This document shows positions 53,455-64,000 of a stretch of 64,000 bases of DNA, piece after piece; within the stretch, counting starts at the first letter, position 1; each line of letters begins with the position of its first letter. Both the position numbers and the translations under genes were made by a program. The notes beneath the pieces were generated by a model. The model was given only the letters and a program-made list of their open reading frames with translations. It was not told the origin of the DNA and did no database searches. Source of the stretch: Synechococcus sp. MEDNS5 (GTDB lineage Bacteria > Cyanobacteriota > Cyanobacteriia > PCC-6307 > Cyanobiaceae); contig NZ_CP047952.1 of NCBI RefSeq assembly GCF_014279875.1, forward strand, positions 930,001 to 994,000, in the 5' to 3' direction.

Positions 53455-56400
53455 ATGGCTTTCGTTCCCCTTCACAATCACAGCGACTACAGCCTGCTGG
53501 ACGGTGCCTCCCAACTGCCCCAGATGGTGGAGCGTGCCAAAGCGTTGGGCATGCCGGCACTGGCTCTAACGGACCATGGCGTGATGTACGGGGCTGTGGA
53601 ACTCCTGAAGCTTTGCAAGGGTGCGGGGATCAAGCCGATCATCGGCAATGAGATGTATGTCATCAATGGCTCCATTGATGACCCACAACCCAAAAAGGAG
53701 CGGCGGTATCACCTGGTTGTGCTGGCGAAGAATGCCGTCGGTTATCGGAATCTCGTCAAGCTCACCAGCATCAGTCACCTGCGCGGCATGCGTGGTCGGG
53801 GGATCTTCTCTCGCGCCTGCATCGACAAGCACCTTCTCAAGCAACACAGCGAGGGCCTGATCGTGGCAACCGCGTGCCTTGGCGGTGAGATTCCTCAGGC
53901 CATCATGCGAGAGAGGCCTGATGTGGCCAGGGACGTTGCCCGTTGGTACCAAGAGGTGTTCGGCGAGGATTTCTATCTTGAGATCCAGGATCACGGCTCT
54001 CCCGAAGACCGCATCGTGAATGTGGAGATCGTCAAGATCGCCCATGAGCTCGGAATTCAGGTGGTGGCCACGAACGATGCCCACTACCTAACCAGCAATG
54101 ATGTGGAAGCCCATGACGCCCTTCTCTGTGTGCTCACGGGCAAGCTGATCAGCGACGAGAAACGCCTTCGTTACACCGGCACTGAATATCTCAAGAGTGA
54201 AGAGGAGATGGGTCGGTTGTTTGCCGATCACCTCGATCCTGCTGTGGTGCAGGAAGCGATTGCCAACACCGTGTCCGTGGCGGAGAAAGTCGAGGAGTAC
54301 GACATTCTTGGTCGCTACCAGATGCCCCGCTTTCCGATTCCGGAGGGGCATACGCCGGTCACCTATCTACGCGAAGTGACTGAGCAGGGTCTGCGTGACC
54401 GGCTTGGATTGTCCAGCAACGACGCGATCGATGAGACCTATGCCGATCGTCTCGCCCATGAACTTCAGATCATGGAGCAGATGGGATTTCCGACCTACTT
54501 CCTTGTGGTGTGGGATTACATCCGTTTCGCGAGAGATCAGGGGATTCCTGTCGGTCCAGGCCGCGGCTCTGCTGCTGGCTCGCTGGTGGCTTACGCCCTT
54601 GGAATCACCAATATCGACCCGGTGAGTAATGGCTTGCTGTTTGAGCGCTTCTTGAACCCGGAACGCAAGTCGATGCCTGATATCGACACCGACTTCTGCA
54701 TTGAACGCCGGGGCGAGGTGATCGATTACGTCACGCGCCGTTATGGCGAGGAAAAAGTGGCGCAGATCATCACGTTCAACCGGATGACGTCGAAGGCTGT
54801 GCTCAAGGATGTGGCCAGGGTGCTGGATATTCCCTACGGCGATGCCGACCGCCTGGCGAAGCTCATCCCAGTGGTTCGCGGAAAACCAGCCAAGCTCAAG
54901 GCCATGATCGGTGATGAGTCGCCGAACCCTGAATTCAAGGAGAAGTACGACAAGGACCCTGTCGTACAACGTTGGGTTGATATGGCCATGCGCATTGAGG
55001 GCACCAACAAGACGTTCGGTGTGCACGCTGCCGGTGTGGTGATTGCCGCGGATCCCCTTGATGAGCTGGTCCCTCTGCAGCGCAACAACGACGGTCAGGT
55101 GATCACCCAGTACTTCATGGAGGACGTGGAGTCGATGGGTCTCCTCAAGATGGATTTCCTGGGTCTCAAAAACCTCACAATGATCGACAAGACCCTTGAG
55201 CTTGTTGCCCAGAGCACTGGGGAGCGGATTGATCCCGATCAGCTCCCTCCCCAGGATCAGGGAACCTTTGATCTCCTGGCCAGGGGTGACCTTGAAGGCA
55301 TTTTTCAGCTGGAGTCGACCGGGATGCGTCAGATCGTGCGCGATCTCAAACCGTCTTCTCTGGAGGATATTTCCTCAATCCTGGCGCTGTATCGCCCAGG
55401 ACCCCTCGATGCCGGCCTGATTCCCAAGTTCATCAACCGGAAGCACGGACGGGAGGCGATTGACTTCGCTCACAGCACCCTTGAGCCGATTCTCAGCGAA
55501 ACCTACGGAATCATGGTGTATCAGGAGCAGATCATGCGCATCGCCCAGGATCTTGCGGGTTACTCCCTGGGGGAAGCCGACCTTCTGCGCCGGGCCATGG
55601 GCAAGAAAAAGGTGTCGGAGATGCAGAAGCATCGGGGCATTTTTGTGAAGGGTGCCTCCGAGCGCGGTGTCGACGACAAGGTGGCCGATGAACTCTTCGA
55701 CCAGATGGTGCTCTTCGCTGAATACTGCTTCAACAAGAGTCATTCCACGGCCTATGGGGCGGTGACTTATCAGACCGCCTATCTCAAGGCGCACTATCCG
55801 GTGGCTTACATGGCTGCGCTGCTCACGGTGAATGCCGGTGCCAGTGACAAGGTGCAGCGTTACATCTCCAACTGCAACGCGATGGGCATTGAGGTGATGC
55901 CTCCGGATGTCAACGCATCAGGCACCGACTTCACCCCCCGCGATCAACGCATCCTGTTCGGCCTCTCCGCGGTGCGCAATCTTGGCGACGGAGCGATCCG
56001 TGCCCTGATTCGTTCTAGAGATGCGGATGGACCTTTTGAGTCCCTCGCCGATCTGTGCGATCGCGTGCCCTCCAGCGTGATCAATCGCCGCAGCCTCGAA
56101 TCACTGATTCACTGCGGTGCGATGGATGCCCTTGAGCCAGAGGCCAACCGTGCCCAGTTAATCGCTGATCTCGATCTGCTTCTGGACTGGGCGAATTCCC
56201 GTGCCAGGGATCGCGCCAGTGGTCAGGGCAATCTCTTCGATCTGATGGCAGGTTCTGCAGACGGGGATGCCGAGGCTCCATCTGACCTCAGCCTGGCGCC
56301 CAAAGCTGCGCCGGTGAAGGACTATCACCCCAGTGAAAAGCTCAAGCTTGAGAAAGATTTGGTTGGGTTCTACCTCTCTGACCATCCGCTCAAGCAGCTC

Positions 56401-56976
56401 ACCCCTCCGGCCCGACTGCTGGCTCCGATCGGGCTCGCTGGCCTCGAGGAGCAAGCGGATAAGGCCAAGGTGAGTGCGATTGCCATGGTGAGCGAAATGC
56501 GTCAGGTGACGACGCGAAAGGGTGACCGCATGGCGGTGCTTCAACTGGAGGATCTCACTGGTTCCTGTGAGGCGGTGGTCTTTCCCAAGAGTTACGCACG
56601 GCTTGCGGATCATCTGATTGCCGAAGCCCGCCTGCTGGTTTGGGCCGCTGTTGATCGCCGCGACGAGCGTGTCCAGCTGATTGTGGATGACTGCCGCGCC
56701 ATCGATGATTTGCGCCTGTTAATGGTGGAGCTGGATGCCGATCAGGCCAGTGATGTGGCTGTTCAGCACAAGCTGAGGGAATGCCTGCAGGCGTATCGTC
56801 CCGATCAGGATGAACTCGGCGTGCGCGTGCCGGTGGTGGCCGCCGTGCGACGGGGCTCGGATGTGCGCTATGTGCGCTTGGGGCCCCAATTCTGCGTTCG
56901 GGATGTTGCAGCTGCACAGAAGCATCTCTTGGAAAGCTCCTTCCGGGTCAGTTGCAGTGATCCGCTGTTGGTTTGA
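53455..56976 (+). CDS. dnaE: DNA polymerase III alpha subunit
   Basis: DnaE is the catalytic subunit of the replicative polymerase. The 1,173-residue protein begins with the PHP domain ([22 protein letters not shown]). The C-family polymerase core has [19 protein letters not shown] and [19 protein letters not shown] with the catalytic aspartates, then a helix-hairpin-helix region and an OB-fold ([24 protein letters not shown]). There is no split intein: the gene is one intact frame, unlike Synechocystis. ATG 53455 is preferred to GTG 53449. Confidence 0.95.
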   Translation: MAFVPLHNHSDYSLLDGASQLPQMVERAKALGMPALALTDHGVMYGAVELLKLCKGAGIKPIIGNEMYVINGSIDDPQPKKERRYHLVVLAKNAVGYRNLVKLTSISHLRGMRGRGIFSRACIDKHLLKQHSEGLIVATACLGGEIPQAIMRERPDVARDVARWYQEVFGEDFYLEIQDHGSPEDRIVNVEIVKIAHELGIQVVATNDAHYLTSNDVEAHDALLCVLTGKLISDEKRLRYTGTEYLKSEEEMGRLFADHLDPAVVQEAIANTVSVAEKVEEYDILGRYQMPRFPIPEGHTPVTYLREVTEQGLRDRLGLSSNDAIDETYADRLAHELQIMEQMGFPTYFLVVWDYIRFARDQGIPVGPGRGSAAGSLVAYALGITNIDPVSNGLLFERFLNPERKSMPDIDTDFCIERRGEVIDYVTRRYGEEKVAQIITFNRMTSKAVLKDVARVLDIPYGDADRLAKLIPVVRGKPAKLKAMIGDESPNPEFKEKYDKDPVVQRWVDMAMRIEGTNKTFGVHAAGVVIAADPLDELVPLQRNNDGQVITQYFMEDVESMGLLKMDFLGLKNLTMIDKTLELVAQSTGERIDPDQLPPQDQGTFDLLARGDLEGIFQLESTGMRQIVRDLKPSSLEDISSILALYRPGPLDAGLIPKFINRKHGREAIDFAHSTLEPILSETYGIMVYQEQIMRIAQDLAGYSLGEADLLRRAMGKKKVSEMQKHRGIFVKGASERGVDDKVADELFDQMVLFAEYCFNKSHSTAYGAVTYQTAYLKAHYPVAYMAALLTVNAGASDKVQRYISNCNAMGIEVMPPDVNASGTDFTPRDQRILFGLSAVRNLGDGAIRALIRSRDADGPFESLADLCDRVPSSVINRRSLESLIHCGAMDALEPEANRAQLIADLDLLLDWANSRARDRASGQGNLFDLMAGSADGDAEAPSDLSLAPKAAPVKDYHPSEKLKLEKDLVGFYLSDHPLKQLTPPARLLAPIGLAGLEEQADKAKVSAIAMVSEMRQVTTRKGDRMAVLQLEDLTGSCEAVVFPKSYARLADHLIAEARLLVWAAVDRRDERVQLIVDDCRAIDDLRLLMVELDADQASDVAVQHKLRECLQAYRPDQDELGVRVPVVAAVRRGSDVRYVRLGPQFCVRDVAAAQKHLLESSFRVSCSDPLLV

Positions 56977-57013
56977 AATTTGGTCTGAAAACGAGGCATT
57001 GAAGCGAGTGATT

Positions 57014-57391
57014 TCAACTCTGCTTCTGGGCTCGAATCGAACTGCGCAGTCTCTGCAAGTTGGGTTTGATGTGTTCGATGCCAAGCAGCGTTCCGGGTTG
57101 GGGTTCCCAGCTCGCTGACAACACTCCGAAACTCAGCCCGACCAGGCCAAGAAGAAAGAACAAGCCGGATGTGACCAGAGTGATTCCTGGGGGGATGTCA
57201 AGAATGCCCCGACTCACCAGCACGTAGCTGCCAACAAAAACACCCATCCCCATCAGGGAAGGTAAACCGGTCGCGATGGCCACCCTGCGGGCCATGCGAT
57301 TGGCCACATTTTTGGGAATCGGTTGATTGACAGAAGGGCTGGGTTCCGACCGGCGCGGTTCAAACGGTAGGGGATCGCGTCGTTCGGCCAT
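57014..57391 (-). CDS. PAM68 family photosystem II assembly protein
   Basis: A 125-residue protein with a basic, Pro-rich N-terminus (residues 1-30), then PKNVANRMARRVAIATGLPSLMG. Two membrane helices follow: LPSLMGMGVFVGSYVLV and ITLVTSGLFFLLGLVGLSFGV, and a soluble tail SASWEPQPGTLLGIEHIKPNL. This is the PAM68 (DUF3464) pattern; in plants and Synechocystis it acts in early PSII assembly. It follows rpsO on the same strand by 27 bases. Confidence 0.85.
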   Translation of the reverse strand: MAERRDPLPFEPRRSEPSPSVNQPIPKNVANRMARRVAIATGLPSLMGMGVFVGSYVLVSRGILDIPPGITLVTSGLFFLLGLVGLSFGVLSASWEPQPGTLLGIEHIKPNLQRLRSSIRAQKQS

Positions 57392-57418
57392 GACTCAGTA
57401 AATAACTGGAACCGCGGA

Positions 57419-57688
57419 TCAGCCGCGGATGCCCAGTTTGGCGATCAAGTCGCTGTAACGCTTCTCGCTCTTGCCTCGCACGTAGCCGAGCAGGCGCTTG
57501 CGCCGGCCGATCATCTTCAGAAGACCCTGACGGGATGAGAAGTCGTGGATGTTCTGCTGTAGGTGGCTGCTCAGCTTCGAGATGCGCTCTGTGAGCATGG
57601 CCACCTGAACCTCAGCCGATCCAGTGTCGGTGGCGTGAGTCTGATGAGCGTTGATCAGTTCTTGCTTTTCGGTGGTATCGAGCGACAT
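57419..57688 (-). CDS. rpsO: 30S ribosomal protein S15
   Basis: An 89-residue protein that binds the central domain of 16S rRNA early in 30S assembly. The family signature is [19 protein letters not shown], then [32 protein letters not shown] 57688 gives the standard length. It sits between ruvA and PAM68 in one strand run. Confidence 0.96.
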   Translation of the reverse strand: MSLDTTEKQELINAHQTHATDTGSAEVQVAMLTERISKLSSHLQQNIHDFSSRQGLLKMIGRRKRLLGYVRGKSEKRYSDLIAKLGIRG

Positions 57689-57742
57689 GCGCGGCGTCTG
57701 GCCCTGACAGTGCAAACAAACAATTTACTCTGCCGCGGGGCC

Positions 57743-58390
57743 CTAAGCGGATTGACTTAACCACTTCAGGCTTGCCCGTAACCAGGCGTCACCGTCATCC
57801 TCTGCAGGAACCTCGGTTCCTGAGGCCACGGCTCGCATGGCCCTGCGGATTTCAAGATCCTCATACCCCAGCGTTTCGAGGGTGATCTGAAGTTCCTTCA
57901 GGCATGGTTCGCCGAGAGGAACCTCCTTCACGTCGCTGCGGTCCACCAGGGACAGGCTCGGTTCCTGCAATGGTGCCCAGGCACCGAGGCGATCACGCAG
58001 TTCCACCGCGATCCGCTCAGCGGTGCGTTTGCCCACACCCTGCGCCTGGGTGAGGCGTTTCAGGTCACCATCAACGATCGCAGCCACGAGCTCTTCAACG
58101 CGGCAACAATCGAGTAAGGCCAGTGCCATCTGCGGACCAACCCCGTTGACGCCGATGAGGGTTCGGAACAGATCGCGTTCCTGTTGTTCGCAGAATCCGA
58201 ACAGGGTGGATCCATCGTCCCGCTGCACCTGGTGCACCCAGAGCGTGCAGCCGCTGCCATCCACTAGCTGGTTCTGATCTCTGGAGGTGAGCTGCACCTC
58301 GTAGCCGACTCCGCCGCAGGCGATCACCACCCCACGTCGACCACCCTGCTCCCAGCTCTGGATCCTTTCCCCCTGAAGCCAGCCGATCAT
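57743..58390 (-). CDS. ruvA: Holliday junction DNA helicase subunit RuvA
   Basis: RuvA binds four-way junctions and loads the RuvB motor. The 215-residue protein has the OB-fold N-domain ([13 protein letters not shown]), two helix-hairpin-helix motifs ([17 protein letters not shown] and [19 protein letters not shown]), and the RuvB-binding C-domain ([19 protein letters not shown]). The ATG at 58390 is the correct start; the open frame upstream runs antisense-frame through the transporter gene. Divergent from the lipoprotein gene. Confidence 0.95.
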   Translation of the reverse strand: MIGWLQGERIQSWEQGGRRGVVIACGGVGYEVQLTSRDQNQLVDGSGCTLWVHQVQRDDGSTLFGFCEQQERDLFRTLIGVNGVGPQMALALLDCCRVEELVAAIVDGDLKRLTQAQGVGKRTAERIAVELRDRLGAWAPLQEPSLSLVDRSDVKEVPLGEPCLKELQITLETLGYEDLEIRRAMRAVASGTEVPAEDDGDAWLRASLKWLSQSA

Positions 58391-58441
58391 GGGAGAGTTC
58401 CTGTTGAAGCCATGCTGCCTGATCTGTCGAGCCTGTCCTCC

Positions 58442-58879
58442 ATGCACGTGCCGTTTCGTCGCTGGCTCCGGACTGCGGCGTCGGTGCTGGTTTTTTTGAT
58501 TATCAGTGCCGGCCTGTCTGCATGCGTTGCTTCGGATCAGCCTCCCCGCTCCGTGCTGCTGAGTGCGCTGGGCCAGCAGATCCAGCTCACGCAGACGTCC
58601 ATCGCCCGTTCCCTCGATCTGGAGGCGGCCGGTGTTCCCGAGGTGAGCAGAGTGCGGCTTGAAGATCAGGATGCGATCCGCATCGGTGAGCAGAAAGGCG
58701 TGCATCTCACCGGTCGCTTCGACTGGCGGCTGCCCGGAGATGCCGTCAAGGTCGATAGTGCGTTCGAGCTGTACCTCGAACGGGGTGAACGGGGTGAAAG
58801 CTGGCGTCTGGCGATTCCCAGCGGGTCTGACGATGGTGCATCCCAGGCCTGGATCACCTATCCCCTCGCCATCGACTGA
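58442..58879 (+). CDS. Predicted lipoprotein
   Basis: A protein of about 145 residues from ATG 58442 (ATG 58412 is also in frame). A basic start and helix ([17 protein letters not shown]) end in a lipobox LSAC, so the cysteine is probably lipidated. The rest is a small beta-rich domain ([39 protein letters not shown]). The family is not recognised. Its last 22 bases overlap the convergent transporter gene. Confidence 0.65.
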   Translation: MHVPFRRWLRTAASVLVFLIISAGLSACVASDQPPRSVLLSALGQQIQLTQTSIARSLDLEAAGVPEVSRVRLEDQDAIRIGEQKGVHLTGRFDWRLPGDAVKVDSAFELYLERGERGESWRLAIPSGSDDGASQAWITYPLAID

Positions 58880-59784
58880 CGGGCACTCAGGCTGATCAGT
58901 GTGGCTCCGAGAACGCAAAGCGCTCCAACAATCACTGTTCCTGTGATCGGCTCTGCGAAGAAGAGCACACCCCAGAGCGTGGCAAACACCACTTGGACGT
59001 AATTGATCGATGTGGCGCGTGCTGCTGGCAGTGCTGCTAGCCCCTGGGTGAGCCAGATCTGACCCATCTGGGTCAAAAGACCGACCCCGACGAGCCAGAC
59101 CCAGTCCATGCCACTTGGGAGGACCAGGCGGTTCACAAGGAGCGGCAGCGTTGCTGGCACAGAAACCAGGGGGAAATAAAACACAATCACCAGTGGATGC
59201 TCCCTGACGGACAGCTGGCGCACACTCACGTAGGCCAGGGCTGTCATCAGGGCTCCCCCAAGTCCAATCAGCGCAGCCATGGCAGGGAGTCCTGCCACAG
59301 ATTGCCCCATCCATTCGGGCTGAACCACCAGGATCACTCCAATCAGGCCCAGCACGATGGCCAGGCCAATGCGTTTGCGGATCGGTTCCTTGAGCAGAGC
59401 CCAGGCTGTGAGTGCCGTCAGCGTGGGATAGGTGTATTGGATCAGCGTCGCTGCCGCGAGGGGCAAGCTGGCCAGGGCCTGGAAGAAGAGCAGCAGCGCG
59501 ATAGTGCCGAGCGCCCCGCGCACCAGGAGGAGTCCTTTCTGATGCCCCCAGGGCGAGACGTTCACCTGCGCGAGCATCGTCAGCGTGATCGCGATGCTGA
59601 TCAGTGATCGGATCAACACAATCTCCGCCACGGGCAAACGGCCGCCGAGGTGCTTGACGCACACCGTCATCAAGCTGAAGGCCAGAGCTGCACCCAGCAG
59701 ATAGGTGCAGGCTTTCCACTCATGGGGCGACTGCGTTCCGCGGATCGCTGCCAGCAGGCTCCGCATCAACAGGTCCGCAATCAC
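58858..59784 (-). CDS. EamA/DMT family transporter
   Basis: A 308-residue protein with ten helices in two EamA domains ([39 protein letters not shown]). DMT proteins move metabolites across the inner membrane. The family name is solid, the substrate is not. It is divergent from dnaG (86 bp), and its end overlaps the lipoprotein gene. It is not related by operon to the EamA gene at 39877. Confidence 0.85.
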   Translation of the reverse strand: MIADLLMRSLLAAIRGTQSPHEWKACTYLLGAALAFSLMTVCVKHLGGRLPVAEIVLIRSLISIAITLTMLAQVNVSPWGHQKGLLLVRGALGTIALLLFFQALASLPLAAATLIQYTYPTLTALTAWALLKEPIRKRIGLAIVLGLIGVILVVQPEWMGQSVAGLPAMAALIGLGGALMTALAYVSVRQLSVREHPLVIVFYFPLVSVPATLPLLVNRLVLPSGMDWVWLVGVGLLTQMGQIWLTQGLAALPAARATSINYVQVVFATLWGVLFFAEPITGTVIVGALCVLGATLISLSARQSMARG

Positions 59785-59870
59785 TCCGACAACCTTGCCA
59801 CCCGTCGGGTCGAACGGTTTTCAACAACGGATTTCTCGTCGCCAGCGCCAGGGTCTTCCACAATGGGCCA

Positions 59871-61952
59871 ATGGTCAGTGCCCGTCTGCATCCCCGAACC
59901 ATCGAGGCCGTCAAGGAGCGCGCCGACATCGTTGATGTGGTGGGTGAGCACGTTGTGCTCAAGAAGAAGGGCAGAGAGTTTGTTGGGATCTGCCCCTTCC
60001 ACGACGACAGCAAGCCGTCGATGACGGTGTCGCCGGCGAAGCAGTTCTATTACTGCTTCTCTTGCGGTGCCGGCGGCAACTCCATCAAGTTTCTGATGGA
60101 GTTTCAGCGCCAGAGCTTCAGCGATGTGGTGCTGGATCTTGCCCGTCGTTATCAATTGCCTGTGGAGACCGTGGACGGTCCCCAGCAGGAGCGTCTGAAA
60201 CAACAGCTGTCGCGTCGGGACACGTTGCATCGGGTGCTGGCGTTGGCGGCTGGTTGGTTTCGGAGCCAGCTGAAGGTTGCATCCGGTGCTGATGCGCTGC
60301 GTTACCTCCAAGACAAGCGTGGACTCAGTGACGCCACCCTTGAGCAGTTTGAACTGGGTTATGCGCCGGATCAGTGGGATGGTCTGCTGAAGCACCTCCA
60401 GCAGGTGGAGGGACTGGATCCTGGGCATCTCGAAGCTGCAGGCCTGGTGGTGCCCAGGAAAGGCGGCAATGGTTTCTATGACCGCTTCAGGCATCGGGTG
60501 ATGGTGCCGATCAAAGATCGCCAGGGACGGGTGATCGGTTTCGGCGGTCGCAGCCTTGATGGCACCGAACCCAAATACCTCAACTCTCCGGAAACCGAGG
60601 TGTTTGAGAAGGGCAAGCACTTGTTCGGCCTTGATCGGGCGGCATCAGCAATCCGCAAGGACGACCGTGCCGTTGTGGTGGAGGGTTACTTCGATGTGAT
60701 CGCCCTGCATGCTGCGGGCGTGACCAACGCCGTGGCGTCTCTGGGCACGGCCTTGAGCAGCCAGCAGATCACCCAGTTGTGCCGCTGCTGTGATGGCAAG
60801 CGCATCGTGCTGAACTTCGATGCTGATGGTGCCGGCGTTCGTGCTGCCAATCGCGCCATTGGCGAGGTGGAACAGCTGGCCCTTCAGGGACAGCTTGAGC
60901 TGCGGGTTCTTCACCTCCCTTCTGGAAAGGATCCCGATGAATTCCTCAAGGACCATGGAGCCGGTGACTACAGGGCCCTTCTGGACCAGGCACCGCTCTG
61001 GCTCGACTGGCAGATCGAGCAGGTGCTGGAGGGACGGGATCTCAGCAAGGCCGATCAGTTCCAACGCTCTGTTTCCGCCCTCGTGGAACTGCTGGGCAAG
61101 CTGCCTCAGTCGGCGATTCGCACCCATTACATCCAGCAGGTGTCCGAGCGCCTCAGCGGCGGTCAGGGGCGCTTGGCTCTTCAGCTGGAGGAGGACCTGC
61201 GTCAGCAGGTTCAGGGCCAGCGCTGGCATGGACGCTCAGCCCGTCATGAGAAATCCGGGGAAGCGAGTCAGCGAGAGCGTTGTGAAGCGGAGATCCTGCG
61301 CCTTTACCTGCATTGCCCCTCATACCGTGGCGCGATTCGGCAGGAGTTGCGCCGACGTGAACTCGAGGACTTCGCCCTGCAGCACCACCGTTTGCTCTGG
61401 TCTTGCCTCACGGAGCTGGAGGAAGGAAACCTTGGCAGTGTGCGCTTGGAATCAATCAGCCGTGGTGAGGATCGCGGTGATGAACTGGCTGATCTGGATC
61501 TGCCCCGCCTCCTCACCGATCAACTGCTTCTGGAAAACAGCACCCTCGTGACACGCCTCACACCACTGCTGGAACCAGGCGAGCTTCAGAAGGTCGCCCT
61601 GTCCCGGCCGATGGAACAGCTGCGGGGAACGGCCGCCATGCTCGAGCGTCAGAAAAGCCACAAGCGCTGCCGTCACCTGCTTGAGGCCTGGGCCGGGCAG
61701 CGGCTTCAGACGCTTGAACGTTGCATTGCCGTGCTGATCGATGAAGAGCGTGAGCAGCACCAGCCCCAAAATGTCGACATGGAGCAGCGGATTCAAGCCA
61801 TGTTCGACGATCTCAATGCCGAAGCACTGCGATTCCAGGAGCTGTATTACAGCGAACGCCGCCACATCCTGCATCTGGATCAACAGCGCTGCGCTGGCTA
61901 CGGCGACGGCATCGCTCCTGCGGCTTCGGATGCATCAGCCATGAGCGCCTGA
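59871..61952 (+). CDS. dnaG: DNA primase
   Basis: DnaG makes RNA primers at the replication fork. The 693-residue protein has the CHC2 zinc finger (Cys41, His44, Cys62, Cys65 in CPFHDDSKPS and CFSCGAGGN), a TOPRIM catalytic core (VVVEGYFDVIAL, NFDADGAGVRAANRA), and a long C-terminal helicase-binding part. The last 55 bases overlap the end of the convergent gene at 61898. Confidence 0.95.
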   Translation: MVSARLHPRTIEAVKERADIVDVVGEHVVLKKKGREFVGICPFHDDSKPSMTVSPAKQFYYCFSCGAGGNSIKFLMEFQRQSFSDVVLDLARRYQLPVETVDGPQQERLKQQLSRRDTLHRVLALAAGWFRSQLKVASGADALRYLQDKRGLSDATLEQFELGYAPDQWDGLLKHLQQVEGLDPGHLEAAGLVVPRKGGNGFYDRFRHRVMVPIKDRQGRVIGFGGRSLDGTEPKYLNSPETEVFEKGKHLFGLDRAASAIRKDDRAVVVEGYFDVIALHAAGVTNAVASLGTALSSQQITQLCRCCDGKRIVLNFDADGAGVRAANRAIGEVEQLALQGQLELRVLHLPSGKDPDEFLKDHGAGDYRALLDQAPLWLDWQIEQVLEGRDLSKADQFQRSVSALVELLGKLPQSAIRTHYIQQVSERLSGGQGRLALQLEEDLRQQVQGQRWHGRSARHEKSGEASQRERCEAEILRLYLHCPSYRGAIRQELRRRELEDFALQHHRLLWSCLTELEEGNLGSVRLESISRGEDRGDELADLDLPRLLTDQLLLENSTLVTRLTPLLEPGELQKVALSRPMEQLRGTAAMLERQKSHKRCRHLLEAWAGQRLQTLERCIAVLIDEEREQHQPQNVDMEQRIQAMFDDLNAEALRFQELYYSERRHILHLDQQRCAGYGDGIAPAASDASAMSA

Positions 61953-62884
61953 TTTAACCGGCTCCTGCAGAGTCGTTGCAGCAGAGGCATGGACTCGTCT
62001 GGCCACTGTTCTGTTCTGAGCAGTGTCTCCAGTTCCTGTGCTCGCTTGAGCACCATCCGGCATGCCGCGCCTTGATCACTGAGCTGCAGCTGCGACACAT
62101 ACACATGCGCTCTGGCCTGATCATGGGGCGCCCCGTTTGCGGAGAGTCCAAGCGCCTGCCGAAAGAGATCGGCATCAAAGGTTCCGAGCGAGGCCAGCAT
62201 TCCGAGGGCATCAGCGATCAGTTCGTCAAACAAATTGATGCGCATCTCGCCCACCAGTCGCCTGCAGGCGATGTGCGCCAGCTCGTGTTCGCGCCTCCAC
62301 TGCTGGGATTGGTTCAGCCAACGATCGTGGTCGGGATGGTCAGGAATGCGCTCTGCCGGAAGTGAGGCATAGGGCGCACGATGCAGCAGCAGGATTTGGC
62401 ACCGCGTCTTGGCACTGAGATCGCGGATCAGTCCCCAGTGAATCAAGCCGCTGATGGCCTGGGCATGCACCGTGGTTAACACCGGCACGTCTTCACAGCG
62501 AAAGGCGAGACATCGCACGATCAGCACGAAATCGTCGTGATCCTTGAGGGTGAGAACGGGGATCGCGCCGGTTGGATGCTCAGCGATCTCCAGCGTCAAG
62601 CCATCGGGATCCTTCAAGACAGGAGCCTGATTCATGTCCTCGGCGAGAGGCGCAGTCCCCTGCAGCACCAATCGTCTGTAGGCCTCTCCCTCTCGCACTC
62701 CTGTGCCGGGTTGGAGCAGAAGCTGGGGCAGGTCAAGACGCAGCCGGTTCCAGACCTCAGAGGGTGGTGTTGTATCGCACCATCGTCTCCACCAGATTTC
62801 CCGTTCGTCGGCAGGCAGCGGCAGTGGAGGCCAAGGCGTTTCAGCCCCCTTGAACGGTTGGCAGTACTCCTCGAGGGTCTGCAT
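61898..62884 (-). CDS. Hypothetical protein with an HELAH zinc-peptidase-like motif
   Basis: A 328-residue soluble protein. The most telling segment is WRREHELAHIACRRLVGEM (about 205-225): HELAH fits the HExxH zinc-binding signature of metallopeptidases, and a following LFDELIADALGMLASL has acidic residues that could serve as a further ligand. No signal is present. The family name is not recalled; similar proteins are restricted to cyanobacteria in my memory. ATG 62884 gives the start. It overlaps the end of dnaG by 55 bases in a convergent layout. Confidence 0.65.
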   Translation of the reverse strand: MQTLEEYCQPFKGAETPWPPLPLPADEREIWWRRWCDTTPPSEVWNRLRLDLPQLLLQPGTGVREGEAYRRLVLQGTAPLAEDMNQAPVLKDPDGLTLEIAEHPTGAIPVLTLKDHDDFVLIVRCLAFRCEDVPVLTTVHAQAISGLIHWGLIRDLSAKTRCQILLLHRAPYASLPAERIPDHPDHDRWLNQSQQWRREHELAHIACRRLVGEMRINLFDELIADALGMLASLGTFDADLFRQALGLSANGAPHDQARAHVYVSQLQLSDQGAACRMVLKRAQELETLLRTEQWPDESMPLLQRLCRSRLNQALMADASEAAGAMPSP

Positions 62885-62980
62885 AGGGGGATTGGAACTC
62901 TTTTCTTTGATTAGCCATGCATCGGTTTGCTCGGCGAAACCTGGCGTCAGCGACAATCCCATCGAACTCCTGAAAGCCTG

Positions 62981-63991
62981 ATGGGTGTTTTCGAGCGCTA
63001 TCTCAGTCTGTGGGTCGCTTTGGCGATCATTGCCGGTGTGGCCCTCGGTGCAGCGGTTCCCGCCTTGCCGGTGGCGATTGCATCGCTTGAAGTGGCTGGG
63101 ATCAACCTCCCGATCGCCCTGCTGATCTGGGGAATGATCTACCCGATGATGCTGGCGGTGGATTTTTCCGCGATCGGAGGTCTCAGCCGTCAGCCGCGCG
63201 GTCTGCTCATCACCGTTGCGGTGAACTGGCTGATCAAGCCGCTCACGATGACAGCGCTGGCCTGGCTGTTCATCCGCTTCCTGTTCGCTCACTGGATTCC
63301 TGCTGAACTCGGGGATCAGTACGTGGCCGGCATGATTCTGCTCGGCGTGGCCCCCTGCACGGCCATGGTGTTCGTTTGGAGTCGTCTCAGCGATGGAGAC
63401 GCCAATTACACCCTGGTGCAGGTGGCGGTGAACGACCTGATCATGGTGTTTGCGTTCGCTCCGATTGCAGCCCTGCTGCTCGGGGTGAGTGAGGTTCTTG
63501 TCCCTTGGGACACCCTGATCGCGGCTGTCGGATTGTTTGTTGTGGTTCCTCTGGCGGCCGGCTGGCTGACCCGGGTCTTTCTGCGGTCTTCGACTCGCAT
63601 CAGCACGCTTGAGCAGCGTCTGAAACCGCTCACCGTGGTGTGCCTCATCGGCACGGTGCTGCTGTTGTTCATGGTGCAGGCCGGCTCGATCTTGGCGGAT
63701 CCCCTGGCCATTGGGCTGATTGCCGTGCCTCTGATCCTTCAGACCTATCTGATCTTCTGGATCACGGCGCAGTGGATGCGGTTCTGGGGGCAGCCGCGTG
63801 TCATTGCTGCCCCGGGAGCCATGATCGGGGCTTCGAATTTCTTTGAGCTGGCTGTTGCCGTCGCGATCAGTCTGTTCGGTTTGCAGTCCGGTGCTGCCTT
63901 AGCCACTGTGGTGGGCGTGCTGGTGGAAGTGCCGGTCATGCTGTCGTTGGTGGCGATCGCCAACCGCAACCGTCGTCTGTTCCCTGTTTGA
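62981..63991 (+). CDS. acr3: ACR3-type arsenite efflux transporter
   Basis: A 336-residue protein with ten membrane helices. The ACR3 signature is visible: [26 protein letters not shown], and the cysteine in [15 protein letters not shown] that is essential for arsenite transport. It expels arsenite from the cell, using the proton gradient. ATG 62981 is chosen ([11 protein letters not shown]). It is divergent from the HELAH gene (96 bp). The last 9 bases of the window hold nothing that can be called. Confidence 0.9.
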   Translation: MGVFERYLSLWVALAIIAGVALGAAVPALPVAIASLEVAGINLPIALLIWGMIYPMMLAVDFSAIGGLSRQPRGLLITVAVNWLIKPLTMTALAWLFIRFLFAHWIPAELGDQYVAGMILLGVAPCTAMVFVWSRLSDGDANYTLVQVAVNDLIMVFAFAPIAALLLGVSEVLVPWDTLIAAVGLFVVVPLAAGWLTRVFLRSSTRISTLEQRLKPLTVVCLIGTVLLLFMVQAGSILADPLAIGLIAVPLILQTYLIFWITAQWMRFWGQPRVIAAPGAMIGASNFFELAVAVAISLFGLQSGAALATVVGVLVEVPVMLSLVAIANRNRRLFPV

Positions 63992-64000
63992 GATGTCTGA

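Noticed and set aside
53455-56976. Split-intein DnaE as in Synechocystis
   Set aside because: The frame is intact at 1,173 codons, and no intein block or second dnaE piece is seen.
57743-59719. Open frame of 658 codons containing ruvA
   Set aside because: RuvA ends at its own ATG 58390 with the full family length. The upstream part is an open frame over the EamA gene in another frame and has no RuvA-like sequence.
62885-63292. Extended frame of the HELAH gene
   Set aside because: The extension runs through the ACR3 gene on the opposite strand and is His/Arg/Gln-rich, a typical shadow.

Overview
The window looks like part of a marine picocyanobacterial chromosome (Synechococcus/Cyanobium lineage). 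The signs are phylloquinone genes (menD, menB), glycogen synthase, a solanesyl-type prenyl transferase, a PAM68-like photosystem II assembly factor, DUF1816, DUF3288, DUF760, DUF4336 and DUF1350 proteins, and pstS followed by a PtrA-like CRP regulator. Genes are tightly packed, with many 4-base stop/start overlaps. The assignment is inferred from gene content; no search was run.

Layout. 1-10.4 kb is accessory: the end of an RND-efflux adaptor, an RND permease broken by one in-frame TGA, three small genes on the minus strand (one DUF3721), two tandem secreted DUF1254/DUF1214 proteins (the first broken by an in-frame TGA), a decayed stretch, and a DUF2157/GDYXXLXY membrane pair. 10.5-34.9 kb is mostly core. 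It holds DUF4336, DUF760 and lepB, then menD-menB-L,D-transpeptidase-glgA-hypothetical-murF on plus, then ubiD-aroA-methyltransferase-glmU on minus, then comB-nitrilase-amidase-murI-prenyl synthase on plus. A HAD phosphatase, acs, DUF1350-bcp and a DnaQ-like exonuclease follow.

35-43 kb is again accessory. It has pstS with a two-repeat Pho box and a strong terminator, then the PtrA-like regulator. Next is a four-gene membrane redox operon with a ferric-reductase-like/Rieske fusion and a Cys/His-motif protein. A three-gene operon then follows: EamA transporter, GSH-synthetase-like ATP-grasp/GNAT fusion (broken by an in-frame TAA) and a cysteine-dioxygenase-like cupin. 43-64 kb is core: tRNA-Pro(GGG), msrA, an ABC exporter, DUF3288, trpD, carA, a STAS protein, Mini-III RNase, rlmB, DUF1816, gatA, an unsplit dnaE, PAM68, rpsO, ruvA, a lipoprotein, an EamA transporter, dnaG, an HELAH-motif protein and an ACR3 arsenite carrier.

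The most unusual points are three separate single-codon nonsense interruptions, all in accessory genes and none accompanied by a frameshift; menD, whose conserved N-terminus lies upstream of any ATG, GTG or TTG; and the two uncharacterised operons at 37.2-39.8 kb (Rieske/reductase) and 39.9-43.1 kb (ATP-grasp/GNAT plus thiol-dioxygenase-like).
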